Assembly: GCA_041650035.1 (NCBI GenBank)
Contig: JBAZLY010000008.1
Span: forward strand, 1-46,841
DNA length: 46,841 nt
Direction: 5' to 3'
From: JAQUQI01 sp041650035
GTDB taxonomy: Bacteria; Omnitrophota; Gorgyraeia; JABMRG01
Shown here: positions 1 through 8,712 of the stretch, one piece after another
How positions within the stretch are numbered: the stretch's first letter is position 1
Layout of the letters: every line of letters begins with the position of its first letter
The notes under the pieces: model-generated
What the model saw: the letters and a program-made list of their open reading frames with translations, nothing else
Told to the model about the DNA's origin: nothing
Databases searched by the model: none
Program-made: the position numbers and the translations under genes

Positions 1-581
1 GCTATATCCTGCACATAGGTAAAATTTCTCTTCTGCCCGCCCGAGCCATGTATTACCATCTCATCGTTATTCAAGGCCTTTCCGACAAATATAGAGACAA
101 CGTCTTCTCCCCGGCTTCTCGGTCCATAAGCGGTGGCAAAGCGCAATATGGTATAATCGAGGCCGTAAAGCAGATAATAATTTTTGCAAAGCATCTCGCC
201 GGCAAGCTTGGTCGTGGTATATATGTGGCCCTGGCTGCCGCAGAGATATATACTGCTGGCAAACAGAAAACGCCTTATACCTGCCAGCCTGCACTGTTCC
301 AGAAGATATGCCGTGCCCATTATATTGGACTCAATGGCTTCAAGCGGGTTATCTTTGACAAGATCAATATTTGAAAAAGCGCCTATGTGATAAACGGCAT
401 CCTGGCCTTTAACAACAAGTGCTATATCCTGCCTGGAACGTAGGTCGCCTTTTATAAATTCGGCCTTGTTTGAATATGGTTTTTTAATATCAAAAACCCG
501 CACCCTGTGCCCTGTTTTGAGCAGCGCGTCGACTATATGACTACCTATAAAACCGCTACCGCCTGTTACCAGAACATTCAT
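1..581 (-). CDS. NAD-dependent epimerase/dehydratase, partial (C-terminus cut by window edge)
   Basis: Translated from the minus strand starting at the ATG at 581-579; about 193 residues are visible and the frame stays open to base 1. The protein starts MNVLVTGGSGFIGS, the Rossmann dinucleotide motif of extended SDR sugar epimerases, and carries YTTTK as the YxxxK catalytic pair followed by LRFATAYGPRS. Extended SDRs act on nucleotide-sugars; the substrate cannot be read from sequence. The start overlaps the end of the upstream aminotransferase by 26 bases, so the two are translationally linked. It resembles the SDR at 17107-18024 in the region after the active site. Family is certain, function is not. 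Confidence 0.85.
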   Translation of the reverse strand, partial: MNVLVTGGSGFIGSHIVDALLKTGHRVRVFDIKKPYSNKAEFIKGDLRSRQDIALVVKGQDAVYHIGAFSNIDLVKDNPLEAIESNIMGTAYLLEQCRLAGIRRFLFASSIYLCGSQGHIYTTTKLAGEMLCKNYYLLYGLDYTILRFATAYGPRSRGEDVVSIFVGKALNNDEMVIHGSGGQKRNFTYVQDI

Positions 582-1710
582 CTACGGCCTCCTTTAACGA
601 TGTTACTATATATTCCAGTTCATGCCGCGCCAGGCCAGGATATAAAGGCAGGCATATATGGTGCCTGCACACATAATCGGTAACAGGGAAGCTGTCATTT
701 TTGTTATTATCCACCTTTTCAGGATATTTGCCAAATACCGGCTGGCTGTGACACGGATCTGAATACACCTCTCCAGGAAGGCATATATCATACCTGTTCT
801 TTAATACCAGCTTAAGCCTGTCCCTGTCTATATCCTCGTTAATATAAAGCATATATTTATAATAGGCTGAAATAACCGTATCCGGTATCCTGACAAGGTT
901 TATGCCGTTTAAACCTGTAAGCCTTTGGTCGTAAAAACGCGCTATATCGCGGCGTTGTTTTAGTATCCATTCCGATTTGGCCATTTGCCTTATACCAAGC
1001 ACCGCGTGTATTTCGCTGAAACGCCAATTATCGCCAAATTCCACGTGGATATTCCTGTTATGGTCCGCCTTGCCGTGTTCCCTAAGGACAATGGCCTTTT
1101 GATATATCTCTTCGCTATCTGTGGTAAGCATACCGCCTTCAGCCGTAGTAAAAACCTTGGTAGGATAAAACGAGAAAGAACCTGCCAAGGCAAGGGAACC
1201 TGCCATCTTATTTTTAAAAACAGCGCCATGAGCGTGCGCCGCGTCCTCTATCAATAAGACCCCCTTCTCTTCGCAGATACGCTTGATCCTGTCAAAATGC
1301 GGCGAGATAATGCCTCCGATATGGACAACTATCACGGCCTTTACGCGCGGCGTGATCTTTCTTTCAATGTCATCAGGATCTATCTGAAAATTCTCCTTTT
1401 GGCATTCCGCGAATACTACCTTTGCTCCCGCCTTGACAACGGCGATAGGCGTGGCCATATAGGTATTTGAAGGCACTATAACGCTTGAGCCTTCAACGCC
1501 TATGGCGCGCAAGGCCATCTCAATGGAGCTGGTGCCGGAATTTGTCGCCACAGCGTATCTTGTCCCGCAGAAGCGGGCAAAGAGCCGTTCAAATTCCGCG
1601 ACCCTGCCGTTCATGGTAAGCTGACCGCTTCGAAGGACATTCTCAATACCCTCCTTTATAAAACTAATGTCATCCTCGTCAAACGGAACCCTCAATATCG
1701 GAATTTTCAT
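556..1710 (-). CDS. DegT/DnrJ/EryC1 family PLP-dependent sugar aminotransferase
   Basis: 384 residues, the usual family length. Predicted to transfer an amino group to a keto-sugar nucleotide in the cytosol. The PLP-binding lysine is seen as Lys185 in SFYPTKVFTTAEGG, the PLP-pyridine aspartate as Asp156 in IEDAAHAHGA, and the N-terminal TNSGTSSIEMAL loop binds the phosphate. The ATG at 1710 has a GAGGG ribosome site 7-8 bases upstream. The next gene begins inside its 3' end. It is distinct from the PseC at 30489-31637. It could supply the transamination step missing next to the WbpB/WbpD-like fusion at 36122-37726, but that is inference; the exact sugar is unknown. Confidence 0.9.
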   Translation of the reverse strand: MKIPILRVPFDEDDISFIKEGIENVLRSGQLTMNGRVAEFERLFARFCGTRYAVATNSGTSSIEMALRAIGVEGSSVIVPSNTYMATPIAVVKAGAKVVFAECQKENFQIDPDDIERKITPRVKAVIVVHIGGIISPHFDRIKRICEEKGVLLIEDAAHAHGAVFKNKMAGSLALAGSFSFYPTKVFTTAEGGMLTTDSEEIYQKAIVLREHGKADHNRNIHVEFGDNWRFSEIHAVLGIRQMAKSEWILKQRRDIARFYDQRLTGLNGINLVRIPDTVISAYYKYMLYINEDIDRDRLKLVLKNRYDICLPGEVYSDPCHSQPVFGKYPEKVDNNKNDSFPVTDYVCRHHICLPLYPGLARHELEYIVTSLKEAVDECSGNRR

Positions 1711-1801
1711 TATTGTACCCTCTTGTTTTCACATTTCCCGTTAAAATTAAAAATATCGGTCATCAGCAGGACACCACTTTAAAGATATGCTTAAATATAC
1801 A

Positions 1802-3337
1802 TTACGTTTGTTTTACTTTTAAAAATTTATGCCCACAAACCATACTTCGCCCTGTGATAATCTCTTTTGACCTTTGTGGATCATTTTTTTCTAAAAGGCT
1901 GTTAAGATAAAAATTCTTATCTTCTACCCATTTTTCAAACTCCTCATGTTTTCTAAAACCATCAACTTTGACCAGAGAGTTTCGATAAATAATATCATTT
2001 GTTGTTACGCCGGGATCCCACCAAAGATTTTCTTTCATTACTTTTCTATAAATTGGTGTCCCCGGCAGAGGCGTTAAAATCGCTACAGAAAAACTGTCTG
2101 CCCCTGATTGCGCGGCAAATTTGATTGTCTCTTCCATTTCTCCTCTCGTCTCTCCGGGATATCCAACAATCCAAAAGGTATGAACAATCAATCCAGCTTT
2201 TTTAGCATTTCTAATAGCGGGCTGAATTTGCTCAAGTCTTAAATTTTTTTTAATAATATCATCTAGTACCCTTTGCACGCCGCTCTCACAACCAAGCGTA
2301 ACCTGATAACAGCCTGCGTCTTTCATCCTTTGAAACATCTCGGGCTGTCTGCCCAAATGATAATTAATTTTAATGCCATTGGGCGTGCACCAAGGTATAT
2401 GCAAAGGTTTGATTAACTCGCATAACGATATTAAATGCGATATATTTGCTGTCAATGAGTCATCCTCAAACTGAACCTCTCCTATGTTATATTTCTCAAT
2501 CCCATTTTTTATCTCTTCATAAATATCGTAAGGCTGACGCCAACGAATATTATGCCCCCACATGTTTGGTGTCGTGCAAAACATGCACTTTTCAGGACAT
2601 CCTCGAGAAGCCATAACATTAAGAACTCGTTTTGAGTGTGATTGCGTGGAATGAAAAAGTCCAACCTTAAAGTATTTCTCCATATTCATGAGATGCCTTG
2701 CCGGGTGAGGTAATTTTAGGATATCAAACCTTTTAGATGTCTTTGTTTCCGCAACCATAATTTTTTGCCCGTCACGAAACACAACCCCTTCTATCCCGCG
2801 GTAGTCACTGCCAGCCGCTAATGCCTCAACTAATTTGGGAAATTGGAAATCCGACTCACCTATCATTGCCAAATCAATATTTTTATCGGTCAGATCTAAA
2901 AGGTTTTCCTCTGAATGGTAATCTTCGTTGCCGGATGTTTTTGCAAAAATATAATCATAAACCATATTGGTTATATGATTTCCGCCCAAAATAACCTTAA
3001 TTGAGCGATCGATTTTTTTAACAATATTCGCTATGGTATGGGCGTGTTCAGCTAAGTTTGAAAAAAGAACAGAAATCCCTACAATATCGGGTTTTAAATT
3101 AGAAACATAATCCGCAATGGATTCTTCTGACTCGCCGATTTGAACCATCCTTTTATTCTCTAAAGGCACTTCACGGTTATACCCCTCTAATGCTGTGTCA
3201 CGCACATAGACATCATGCCCTTTTTGTTCTAAAACAGCGGCAAGATAGCCAATGCCAAGGCTTGGTTGAATACGATTCACTCCTCCTTTAACCCCTTTAA
3301 GGTTAGGCGAAATCAATAAAATCTTATTTTTATTCAT
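1802..3337 (-). CDS. B12-binding domain radical SAM protein (AT-rich, possibly acquired)
   Basis: 511 residues from the ATG at 3337, which forms an ATGA overlap with the stop of the upstream gene; an ATG at 3355 in the same frame is less likely. Residues 1-180 look like a cobalamin-binding Rossmann domain (PSLGIGYLAAVLEQKGHDV near the start). The radical SAM cluster motif is Cys247-x3-Cys251-x2-Cys254 within SRGCPEKCMFC. No DxHxxG cobalamin ligand motif is visible. This class performs methylations and rearrangements on unreactive carbons; the substrate here is unknown. Its base composition differs from its neighbours: two 60-base lines (2401, 2881) give 43 of 120 G+C against 62 of 120 in the next gene (lines 3781, 4021). 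This suggests separate acquisition. Followed by a 91-base gap with no recognisable site. Confidence 0.85.
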   Translation of the reverse strand: MNKNKILLISPNLKGVKGGVNRIQPSLGIGYLAAVLEQKGHDVYVRDTALEGYNREVPLENKRMVQIGESEESIADYVSNLKPDIVGISVLFSNLAEHAHTIANIVKKIDRSIKVILGGNHITNMVYDYIFAKTSGNEDYHSEENLLDLTDKNIDLAMIGESDFQFPKLVEALAAGSDYRGIEGVVFRDGQKIMVAETKTSKRFDILKLPHPARHLMNMEKYFKVGLFHSTQSHSKRVLNVMASRGCPEKCMFCTTPNMWGHNIRWRQPYDIYEEIKNGIEKYNIGEVQFEDDSLTANISHLISLCELIKPLHIPWCTPNGIKINYHLGRQPEMFQRMKDAGCYQVTLGCESGVQRVLDDIIKKNLRLEQIQPAIRNAKKAGLIVHTFWIVGYPGETRGEMEETIKFAAQSGADSFSVAILTPLPGTPIYRKVMKENLWWDPGVTTNDIIYRNSLVKVDGFRKHEEFEKWVEDKNFYLNSLLEKNDPQRSKEIITGRSMVCGHKFLKVKQT

Positions 3338-4680
3338 ATTCTTCTGCCTTTGCATTTTTCATTAAGATTAAAAAACTCATCTATTAAATGCTTCGATATG
3401 TCGGAATTGATTATCATTTCCTTGCTTTGATGATAAAAATATTCCCAATGCGCCTTGCTGAAATCATATCCTGACCTGACCAGATCCTGATATATCTCTG
3501 TTCCGTAATACGGCGCCACTACGCTAAGGCTGTTATAATCGGCCCTGATCTCTTCTGCTAAGCTTATTGTCTTTTTAACATCCTCATCCGTCTCGCCGGG
3601 AAAACCTATCATAAAATAAGCCGTAAGGGATATGCCCTCGTTCTTTATAAGGCCCACAACTCTCCTTACCTGTTCTATTGTAATATCCTTCCTTATCCTT
3701 CTTAATATCTTATCACTGCCGCTCTCAACCCCGATCTTAAGCCTGACGCAACCTGACCTTCTCATAACAGAGAGCATCTCTTTGTCGAGCCTATCTACGC
3801 GCGTATCGCATACCCATCGGGCCTTAAAGCCTCTGGATACCATGCCTTCAAGTATAGCGCACGCGCGCGTCTTGTTTAAGGTAAACGTATCATCCTGAAA
3901 ACGGACCAACGACACCTTGTCTTTCTTTATCATATGCTCCAGCTCATCAAGAACATTGCCGACCCCCCGATACCTGACCTTTCTTTTCCATATCTTAGGC
4001 GAGGCGCAATAGGCACATCTAAAAGGGCATCCGCGCGAGGTTATAATGGCACCGGTATCAATATTTCCGTCGCCCACAAAAAAACCGGACCTCTCGGGAA
4101 AAGGCAGGGCGTCAAGATCTGTTATAAAAGGCCTCTCCTCGTTGTTTATAACACGGCCGTTTTTGCCGCGATAGGTCAACCCCTTTATCCCGGCAGGGTC
4201 TTTGCCGCTGGCAATCTCAAGCATTGTATATTCGCCTTCACCCCTGCACGCATAATCATAGGCCCTGCAGCCCAGGGTCCCTTCAGGGTCAAGCGAAGGG
4301 TGAGTACCGCCCGCGATTACCTTTATTTCCGGATTAAAGGCCTTAGCGATAAAAGCAACATTTTGAGCGTTCTTATACGTACCGGTATAAACCTGTATCC
4401 CGATAATATCGGGATCAAAAGATTTAATCGCGGAGCCGACCTCCCGCCATATAGGGTGATTATCATCGTTAAGCGTGGCCTTGTAATGGTCAAAATTCGC
4501 AAACAGCTTTCTCTGATCCAGATAATGCGAATCATTATAAAAATCCGCGTTATATATGACAGCCTCATGGCCGTGCTTCTTTAAAAATGCCGCTATGTAA
4601 GAAAGCCCGAGGTCAAGGCCGTTATAATGGCTGCCCATCAGCCTGTAAAAAGGCGGGGCGATCAATAGTATTTTAGACAT
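3334..4680 (-). CDS. B12-binding domain radical SAM protein
   Basis: 448 residues. The N-terminal half resembles a B12-binding Rossmann domain (LGLSYIAAFLKKHGHEA, then DIIGIQVYTG and VIAGGTHPSLDPE). The iron-sulfur cluster ligands are Cys218, Cys222 and Cys225 in SRGCPFRCAYC, followed by the SAM-binding barrel with VGLIKNEGISLTAYFMIGFPGET. No DxHxxG ligand motif is present. AAGGA lies just before the ATG at 4680. It is the middle of three consecutive proteins of this class with gaps of 11 bases or an ATGA overlap, so they are probably co-translated. Likely modifies the glycan or lipid made by the locus; no specific reaction can be assigned. Confidence 0.9.
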   Translation of the reverse strand: MSKILLIAPPFYRLMGSHYNGLDLGLSYIAAFLKKHGHEAVIYNADFYNDSHYLDQRKLFANFDHYKATLNDDNHPIWREVGSAIKSFDPDIIGIQVYTGTYKNAQNVAFIAKAFNPEIKVIAGGTHPSLDPEGTLGCRAYDYACRGEGEYTMLEIASGKDPAGIKGLTYRGKNGRVINNEERPFITDLDALPFPERSGFFVGDGNIDTGAIITSRGCPFRCAYCASPKIWKRKVRYRGVGNVLDELEHMIKKDKVSLVRFQDDTFTLNKTRACAILEGMVSRGFKARWVCDTRVDRLDKEMLSVMRRSGCVRLKIGVESGSDKILRRIRKDITIEQVRRVVGLIKNEGISLTAYFMIGFPGETDEDVKKTISLAEEIRADYNSLSVVAPYYGTEIYQDLVRSGYDFSKAHWEYFYHQSKEMIINSDISKHLIDEFFNLNEKCKGRRI

Positions 4681-4691
4681 GTTGTCCTTTA

Positions 4692-6164
4692 TTATCTTGT
4701 CTTAAGATGAAGCCTCCTGCGCGGCAAGAACCTCTTCATCTGGTAAACCTTTTCTATGGTTATCTCTCTTATGTTTTTTATAATTAAATTACCGGGTATC
4801 TTTGGAGAAACACCGGACTGATAGGCTAATCTAAATATATGGGCGAGCCAAAAAAGCCAGCGGGGCAATAATATAAACCAGTCAAAAAAACCCTGATAGC
4901 CCATAAGCGTGCGGGCCGATATATTTGGGTTATCCACTATGACCTGCGAATAGTAATTTGTAGTCCCGGCGGCATCGCCGGCGACAAGGCCTTGCCTCCT
5001 GCAATAATACCCTAATTCGGTGCCCGGCAAAGGCATGAAAATAGAACACATAATACGGTCGGGCCTTAATCTCCTGTTAATCTCTATTGTCTCCCATATG
5101 TTTCTAACAGTCTCCGTCGGCACGCCTATCATGTTAAAACTGGCGGACATCATGCCGTGCTTATGGACTATTTTATAAGCATCCACGATCCTTTCCGTAG
5201 ATATATTCTTTTTAAGGATAGTATTGCGTATATATTCGTTTCCGCTCTCGATAGCCATATTTACCATAAAACACCCCGCGCCTGCCAGTTCCTTTGCCAG
5301 CTGCGTATCCATATAATCAGCCCTCGTCTGTATCATGAAGGGTTTCTTGATGCGCTTCTTGTATTCTTTGCAAAAATCCATAGCGCGCTGCCTATTAAGC
5401 GTAAACATTTCATCGGAAAAGTAAAACGAAGGGGCCTGATATCTATCTATTACATGCTCTATTTCGCTAAGAACATTTTCAATACTTCTATATCTTACAA
5501 ACCTGCCCCTGCCCTTATAGTGCTCCATGAGGGCCTTATTCTGACAGAAACTGCACAGGAAAGGACAACCCCGGGCGGTAAGTATGTTCGCCCCCGTAAG
5601 TTCCGCACGATAATATTCCGGCCCAAAAAGGTCTCTGTCCGGGAACGGAAGATTATCCAGATTATCAATAAGCCTTGGGCAGCCATTGCGATGTATATTG
5701 TTTTGCTTATCCTTCGCCCAGATGCCTTCTATATTATGCACATCTTTCTGGTTTTCAAGTCTGCTTAAGAACTCCACAAAAACCTGCTCCCCCTCTCCGG
5801 TGCATATATAATCAACCCCTTCTTCCGCTATACTCCTTTCGGGTTCTAATATGGGCTGAATACCTCCCCAGATAACAGGCAGGCTAAACCGGTTCTTGGA
5901 AATAGATGAAAGACGCCTGGTTATATCGTAGTCCTGTATAATAACGGAAAAAGCCACGATATCCGGCTTATAAGAACCGATTTTTTCCATAAAAGCCCGC
6001 TCTATCCTGCTCCCCGCGTCCTTATACCAGGAATATTTCTTATACGGAGTAAAATGAAATAACTCACATCCATGACCAGCGCTTTTGCAGGCGGCGCTTA
6101 TATACATAAGATTAAGAGGGACCTCTCGTACTATATATCCCGGGTATACAAATAAAATTTTCAT
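4692..6164 (-). CDS. B12-binding domain radical SAM protein
   Basis: 490 residues. The N-terminal B12-type domain includes PLNLMYISAACKSAGHGCEL and VIWGGIQPILEPE; the cluster motif is Cys200-x3-Cys204-x2-Cys207 in ARGCPFLCSFC; the barrel contains SFNMIGVPTETV. The last about 90 residues form a basic C-terminal extension with a hydrophobic stretch (FFDWFILLPRWLFWLAHIF) that could touch the membrane, a hint of a lipid-linked substrate. Starts at an ATG overlapping the stop of the upstream glycosyltransferase by 4 bases (ATGA). Substrate unknown. Confidence 0.9.
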   Translation of the reverse strand: MKILFVYPGYIVREVPLNLMYISAACKSAGHGCELFHFTPYKKYSWYKDAGSRIERAFMEKIGSYKPDIVAFSVIIQDYDITRRLSSISKNRFSLPVIWGGIQPILEPERSIAEEGVDYICTGEGEQVFVEFLSRLENQKDVHNIEGIWAKDKQNNIHRNGCPRLIDNLDNLPFPDRDLFGPEYYRAELTGANILTARGCPFLCSFCQNKALMEHYKGRGRFVRYRSIENVLSEIEHVIDRYQAPSFYFSDEMFTLNRQRAMDFCKEYKKRIKKPFMIQTRADYMDTQLAKELAGAGCFMVNMAIESGNEYIRNTILKKNISTERIVDAYKIVHKHGMMSASFNMIGVPTETVRNIWETIEINRRLRPDRIMCSIFMPLPGTELGYYCRRQGLVAGDAAGTTNYYSQVIVDNPNISARTLMGYQGFFDWFILLPRWLFWLAHIFRLAYQSGVSPKIPGNLIIKNIREITIEKVYQMKRFLPRRRLHLKTR

Positions 6165-7078
6165 GGCAGAGACCGCTTACCCCTGTTTATCAGCTTCTTG
6201 ATAAAATATGTATAAAAAAATGGGTCTTGTATAACAGCCTTCATCAGACATAAACATCCTTTTACCGGTCTCCGGCCGGTAAGGTACTTTCTATAAACCC
6301 TGAAATACACTATCGCTATCCTCCTGCGCATAAGATAGATATCCAAAATATGACTGATCTTATAATCTTTATAATGCGCCCTAAGAACTCTAAGCTCGCC
6401 ACTTAGCATGGTGTCTAAATCTCTTGAAAAATTTTTCTCATGCTTACTGCATTCTCCGAGAATTTTATCCAGCGAATAGAATTTACAACCCTCTCTCGCC
6501 ATGCGCAGCCAAAAATCGTAATCTTCAACAAAATGCAGATTATTTCTATCTTCAGAAAACCCTCCTATCTTATCTATAATATCTCTTTTGAACGCGACCG
6601 CTGAAGTTGAAAATATATTGTCTGAAAATTTATTTGCAAACAACATCTGGCGGTATACGTCATCTTTAATAGTTTCCGGCTTGAAACAATGCGTTATCTT
6701 TCCGTTAGTCCGCACATTCTGGCTATGACATACTATGTCAATATCGGGATTTCCCATGAATATCCTGTTGACCTCTTCAAGCTTGCCGGGATACCATATA
6801 TCATCCTGGTCAAGAAGCGCCATTATATCGCCCCTGGAACTGCAAATCGCCGCATTCCTTGCCGCGCCCAGGCCTTTATTGGGCTGACACACATAAACAA
6901 AACTAATCCCCTTATGGACAGAAATAAAATCCCTGACAATCCGGCCGGAATTGTCCGGGGAACCGTCATTCACAATCACTATCTCATAATCCTTATAGGT
7001 CTGGGATATGACGCTCTCAAGCGCGGCCTTAATAAACCCCGCGCCGTTATATAAAGGCACTATGACGGAAAATCTCAT
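6161..7078 (-). CDS. Family 2 glycosyltransferase
   Basis: 305 residues. N-terminal GT-A fold: SVIVPLYNGAGFIKAALESV, IVNDGSPDNS and the metal-binding cluster LLDQDDIWYP, all typical of GT2 enzymes that move a sugar from a nucleotide donor to a lipid-linked or glycan acceptor. LHFVEDYDFWLRMA supplies the later ED motif with the presumed catalytic base. No transmembrane helix is evident, so it should act at the inner face of the cytoplasmic membrane. ATGA overlaps at both ends tie it to the RmlD-like reductase before it and the radical SAM protein after it. Donor and acceptor are unknown. Confidence 0.92.
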   Translation of the reverse strand: MRFSVIVPLYNGAGFIKAALESVISQTYKDYEIVIVNDGSPDNSGRIVRDFISVHKGISFVYVCQPNKGLGAARNAAICSSRGDIMALLDQDDIWYPGKLEEVNRIFMGNPDIDIVCHSQNVRTNGKITHCFKPETIKDDVYRQMLFANKFSDNIFSTSAVAFKRDIIDKIGGFSEDRNNLHFVEDYDFWLRMAREGCKFYSLDKILGECSKHEKNFSRDLDTMLSGELRVLRAHYKDYKISHILDIYLMRRRIAIVYFRVYRKYLTGRRPVKGCLCLMKAVIQDPFFYTYFIKKLINRGKRSLP

Positions 7079-7959
7079 TTACCCATATTGGTTTGTATAT
7101 ACTCTTTAAGACAATCCTGCCATTTCGGCATATTATTCAGCCCGAGTATATCAAGTTTATAATTTCGCATTATCTCCGACCTGGCCCTCGGAGCCGGCAG
7201 AGGATATCTGTCGGAGCTTACCGCGTCAACTTTGGCCTTGCCCTCCAGCCCCATATACTCAACGATCTTTACCGCCATGTCATAGCGCGAACACTCACCC
7301 TTGCAGGCCAGGTGATATGTCCCGTATCTTCTCGTATTGATTATGTTCATAAAGTTCAACGCGAAATACTTTGTAAATGTCGGGCTCCCAAATTTATCGT
7401 TAACCGCAGTCAACTGCGTCTTGCCCTCTTTTAATTGCCGGACTATTTTATACACGAACTTTTTGTCTATCTCCCAGCCGCCGACCATCCAACCCGCCCT
7501 GATGATGAAATACTCATCCAGCAGGTCTTTTACTATACGCTCGCCCTCCAGTTTGCTTTTGCCGTAAACATTGGCCGGGTTAGGCTCGTCAAATTCGGTA
7601 TAAGGGTCCTGCTTGTCGCCGTAGAATACCCCTGCCGTGCTGATATAGAGCATCTTCACATCATATCTCCGGCAGGCCAGGACAACATTTTCAGTGCCGA
7701 AGGTATTAGCATAATAGGCCCGATCCGGTTCTTTTTCGCATAGATCCACATCTGTTTCAGCCCCTAAATGAAAGACGTAATCGGGCTTATATAGACCAAC
7801 CTGCCTAGACACCTCATCAGGGTCCGTTATGTCAAGCTTCCTTATGACTGGTAGTCTCTGATTGATATCTGTCTGGATCAGGTCATGACCCTGCCGGATC
7901 AATTCCGGTATCACATCGGCTGACAACATTCCCGCGGAACCGGTAAGCAATATCTTCAT
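7075..7959 (-). CDS. RmlD-like SDR (dTDP-4-dehydrorhamnose reductase family)
   Basis: 294 residues from the ATG at 7959, with AGGAG 7 bases before it; a GTG six bases further upstream is possible but worse placed. Begins MKILLTGSAGMLSADVI, the nucleotide-binding loop of the RmlD subfamily; the catalytic pair is in VYGKSKLEGERIV, and FGSPTFTKYFA matches the RmlD substrate loop. RmlD reduces dTDP-4-keto-rhamnose with NADPH, but no RmlA, B or C is visible in this window, so another 4-keto sugar is equally possible. The stop overlaps the GT2 start by 4 bases. Confidence 0.85.
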   Translation of the reverse strand: MKILLTGSAGMLSADVIPELIRQGHDLIQTDINQRLPVIRKLDITDPDEVSRQVGLYKPDYVFHLGAETDVDLCEKEPDRAYYANTFGTENVVLACRRYDVKMLYISTAGVFYGDKQDPYTEFDEPNPANVYGKSKLEGERIVKDLLDEYFIIRAGWMVGGWEIDKKFVYKIVRQLKEGKTQLTAVNDKFGSPTFTKYFALNFMNIINTRRYGTYHLACKGECSRYDMAVKIVEYMGLEGKAKVDAVSSDRYPLPAPRARSEIMRNYKLDILGLNNMPKWQDCLKEYIQTNMGK

Positions 7960-7974
7960 ATTCACTCTCCTGCG

Positions 7975-8712
7975 TTAAACCCCTAACAAGATATCAAGTC
8001 TTCTGATAATGTGCCTCATATCAGGGGTGTCGTTATACGCGATAAAGGGGCATTTCCTATATTCTATGCCTGAACTTTTTCTGAAATATACGGCATTATC
8101 AAGACACCATACAGCAGGCTGCCGTTTTGCCCGCGGGTCAATACTAATACGCGCCTCTATCTCTGAAAACAAAAAACGGTATGCCGCGACCTCCTGCCCT
8201 GTCAATACTCCTTTACGTGCAAAACTGCACAACGCGTTTTCCGTAACGCAGTATATAAGGTCATATTCACGCGGCATAATATCATTGGCATTCTCCCAAT
8301 CAATTATCCATTGAAGACGGCCCTCTTTAAAGATAACATTGCTGATGGAGAGATCTCCATGGCTTAAGAAAGGCTCCACTAACAAAAACCGCGCGTAGTG
8401 ATCTATCAAGCCAAGCAGTTTTTCCTTGTTACGGTCTAATGAAACCGTATAATCCCCCGGAAACCCCTCATGGAAGGCCATCTCCAGCATCCCATAACTG
8501 TCGCGCCGGGTAAAATTAATGGCATTTTTATCGGATCCGGCCTTGACCAATCGGCAATACCGTGATACGGCCTGAAACTCCCTGGATAATGCCGCGCCGC
8601 CTGTCTTGGAAAATGCCTTCTTAACGACAGACACGGGCACGCCTGCCGCCAATGTCCTGATGCCTGTTATTATATCGCAAAAATGCGCGCAATTTCTTAT
8701 TATATTTATCAT
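7975..8712 (-). CDS. Aminoglycoside phosphotransferase / choline kinase-like protein
   Basis: 245 residues. The C-lobe of an APH-fold kinase is clear: LSHGDLSISNVIF is the HGDxxxxN catalytic loop and WIIDWENAND the metal-binding IDWE motif. The N-lobe is short and I see no clear glycine-rich ATP loop, so the protein is smaller than usual and may be reduced or divergent. The family phosphorylates small alcohols such as choline, amino-alcohols or sugars. It sits two genes from a CDP-alcohol phosphotransferase, which suggests that it primes an alcohol head group, but no substrate can be proven. It overlaps the upstream methyltransferase stop by 4 bases. Confidence 0.8.
   Translation of the reverse strand: MINIIRNCAHFCDIITGIRTLAAGVPVSVVKKAFSKTGGAALSREFQAVSRYCRLVKAGSDKNAINFTRRDSYGMLEMAFHEGFPGDYTVSLDRNKEKLLGLIDHYARFLLVEPFLSHGDLSISNVIFKEGRLQWIIDWENANDIMPREYDLIYCVTENALCSFARKGVLTGQEVAAYRFLFSEIEARISIDPRAKRQPAVWCLDNAVYFRKSSGIEYRKCPFIAYNDTPDMRHIIRRLDILLGV

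Noticed and set aside
551..563. GGCGGTAGCGG on the minus strand, like the RfaH ops element of polysaccharide operons
   Set aside because: It encodes the Gly-Gly-Ser-Gly of the NAD-binding loop of the epimerase and lies inside a gene, not in a leader; chance match.
1711..1801. Promoter in the 91-base gap before the DegT gene
   Set aside because: TACAAT is present but directly overlaps the start codon region and no -35 match is found at the right distance.
3934..4584. 216-residue open frame on the plus strand
   Set aside because: Antisense to a clear radical SAM gene with intact motifs; no family sequence in its translation.
5157..5768. 203-residue open frame on the plus strand
   Set aside because: Lies opposite the radical SAM gene at 4692-6164 and has no recognisable motif or ribosome site.
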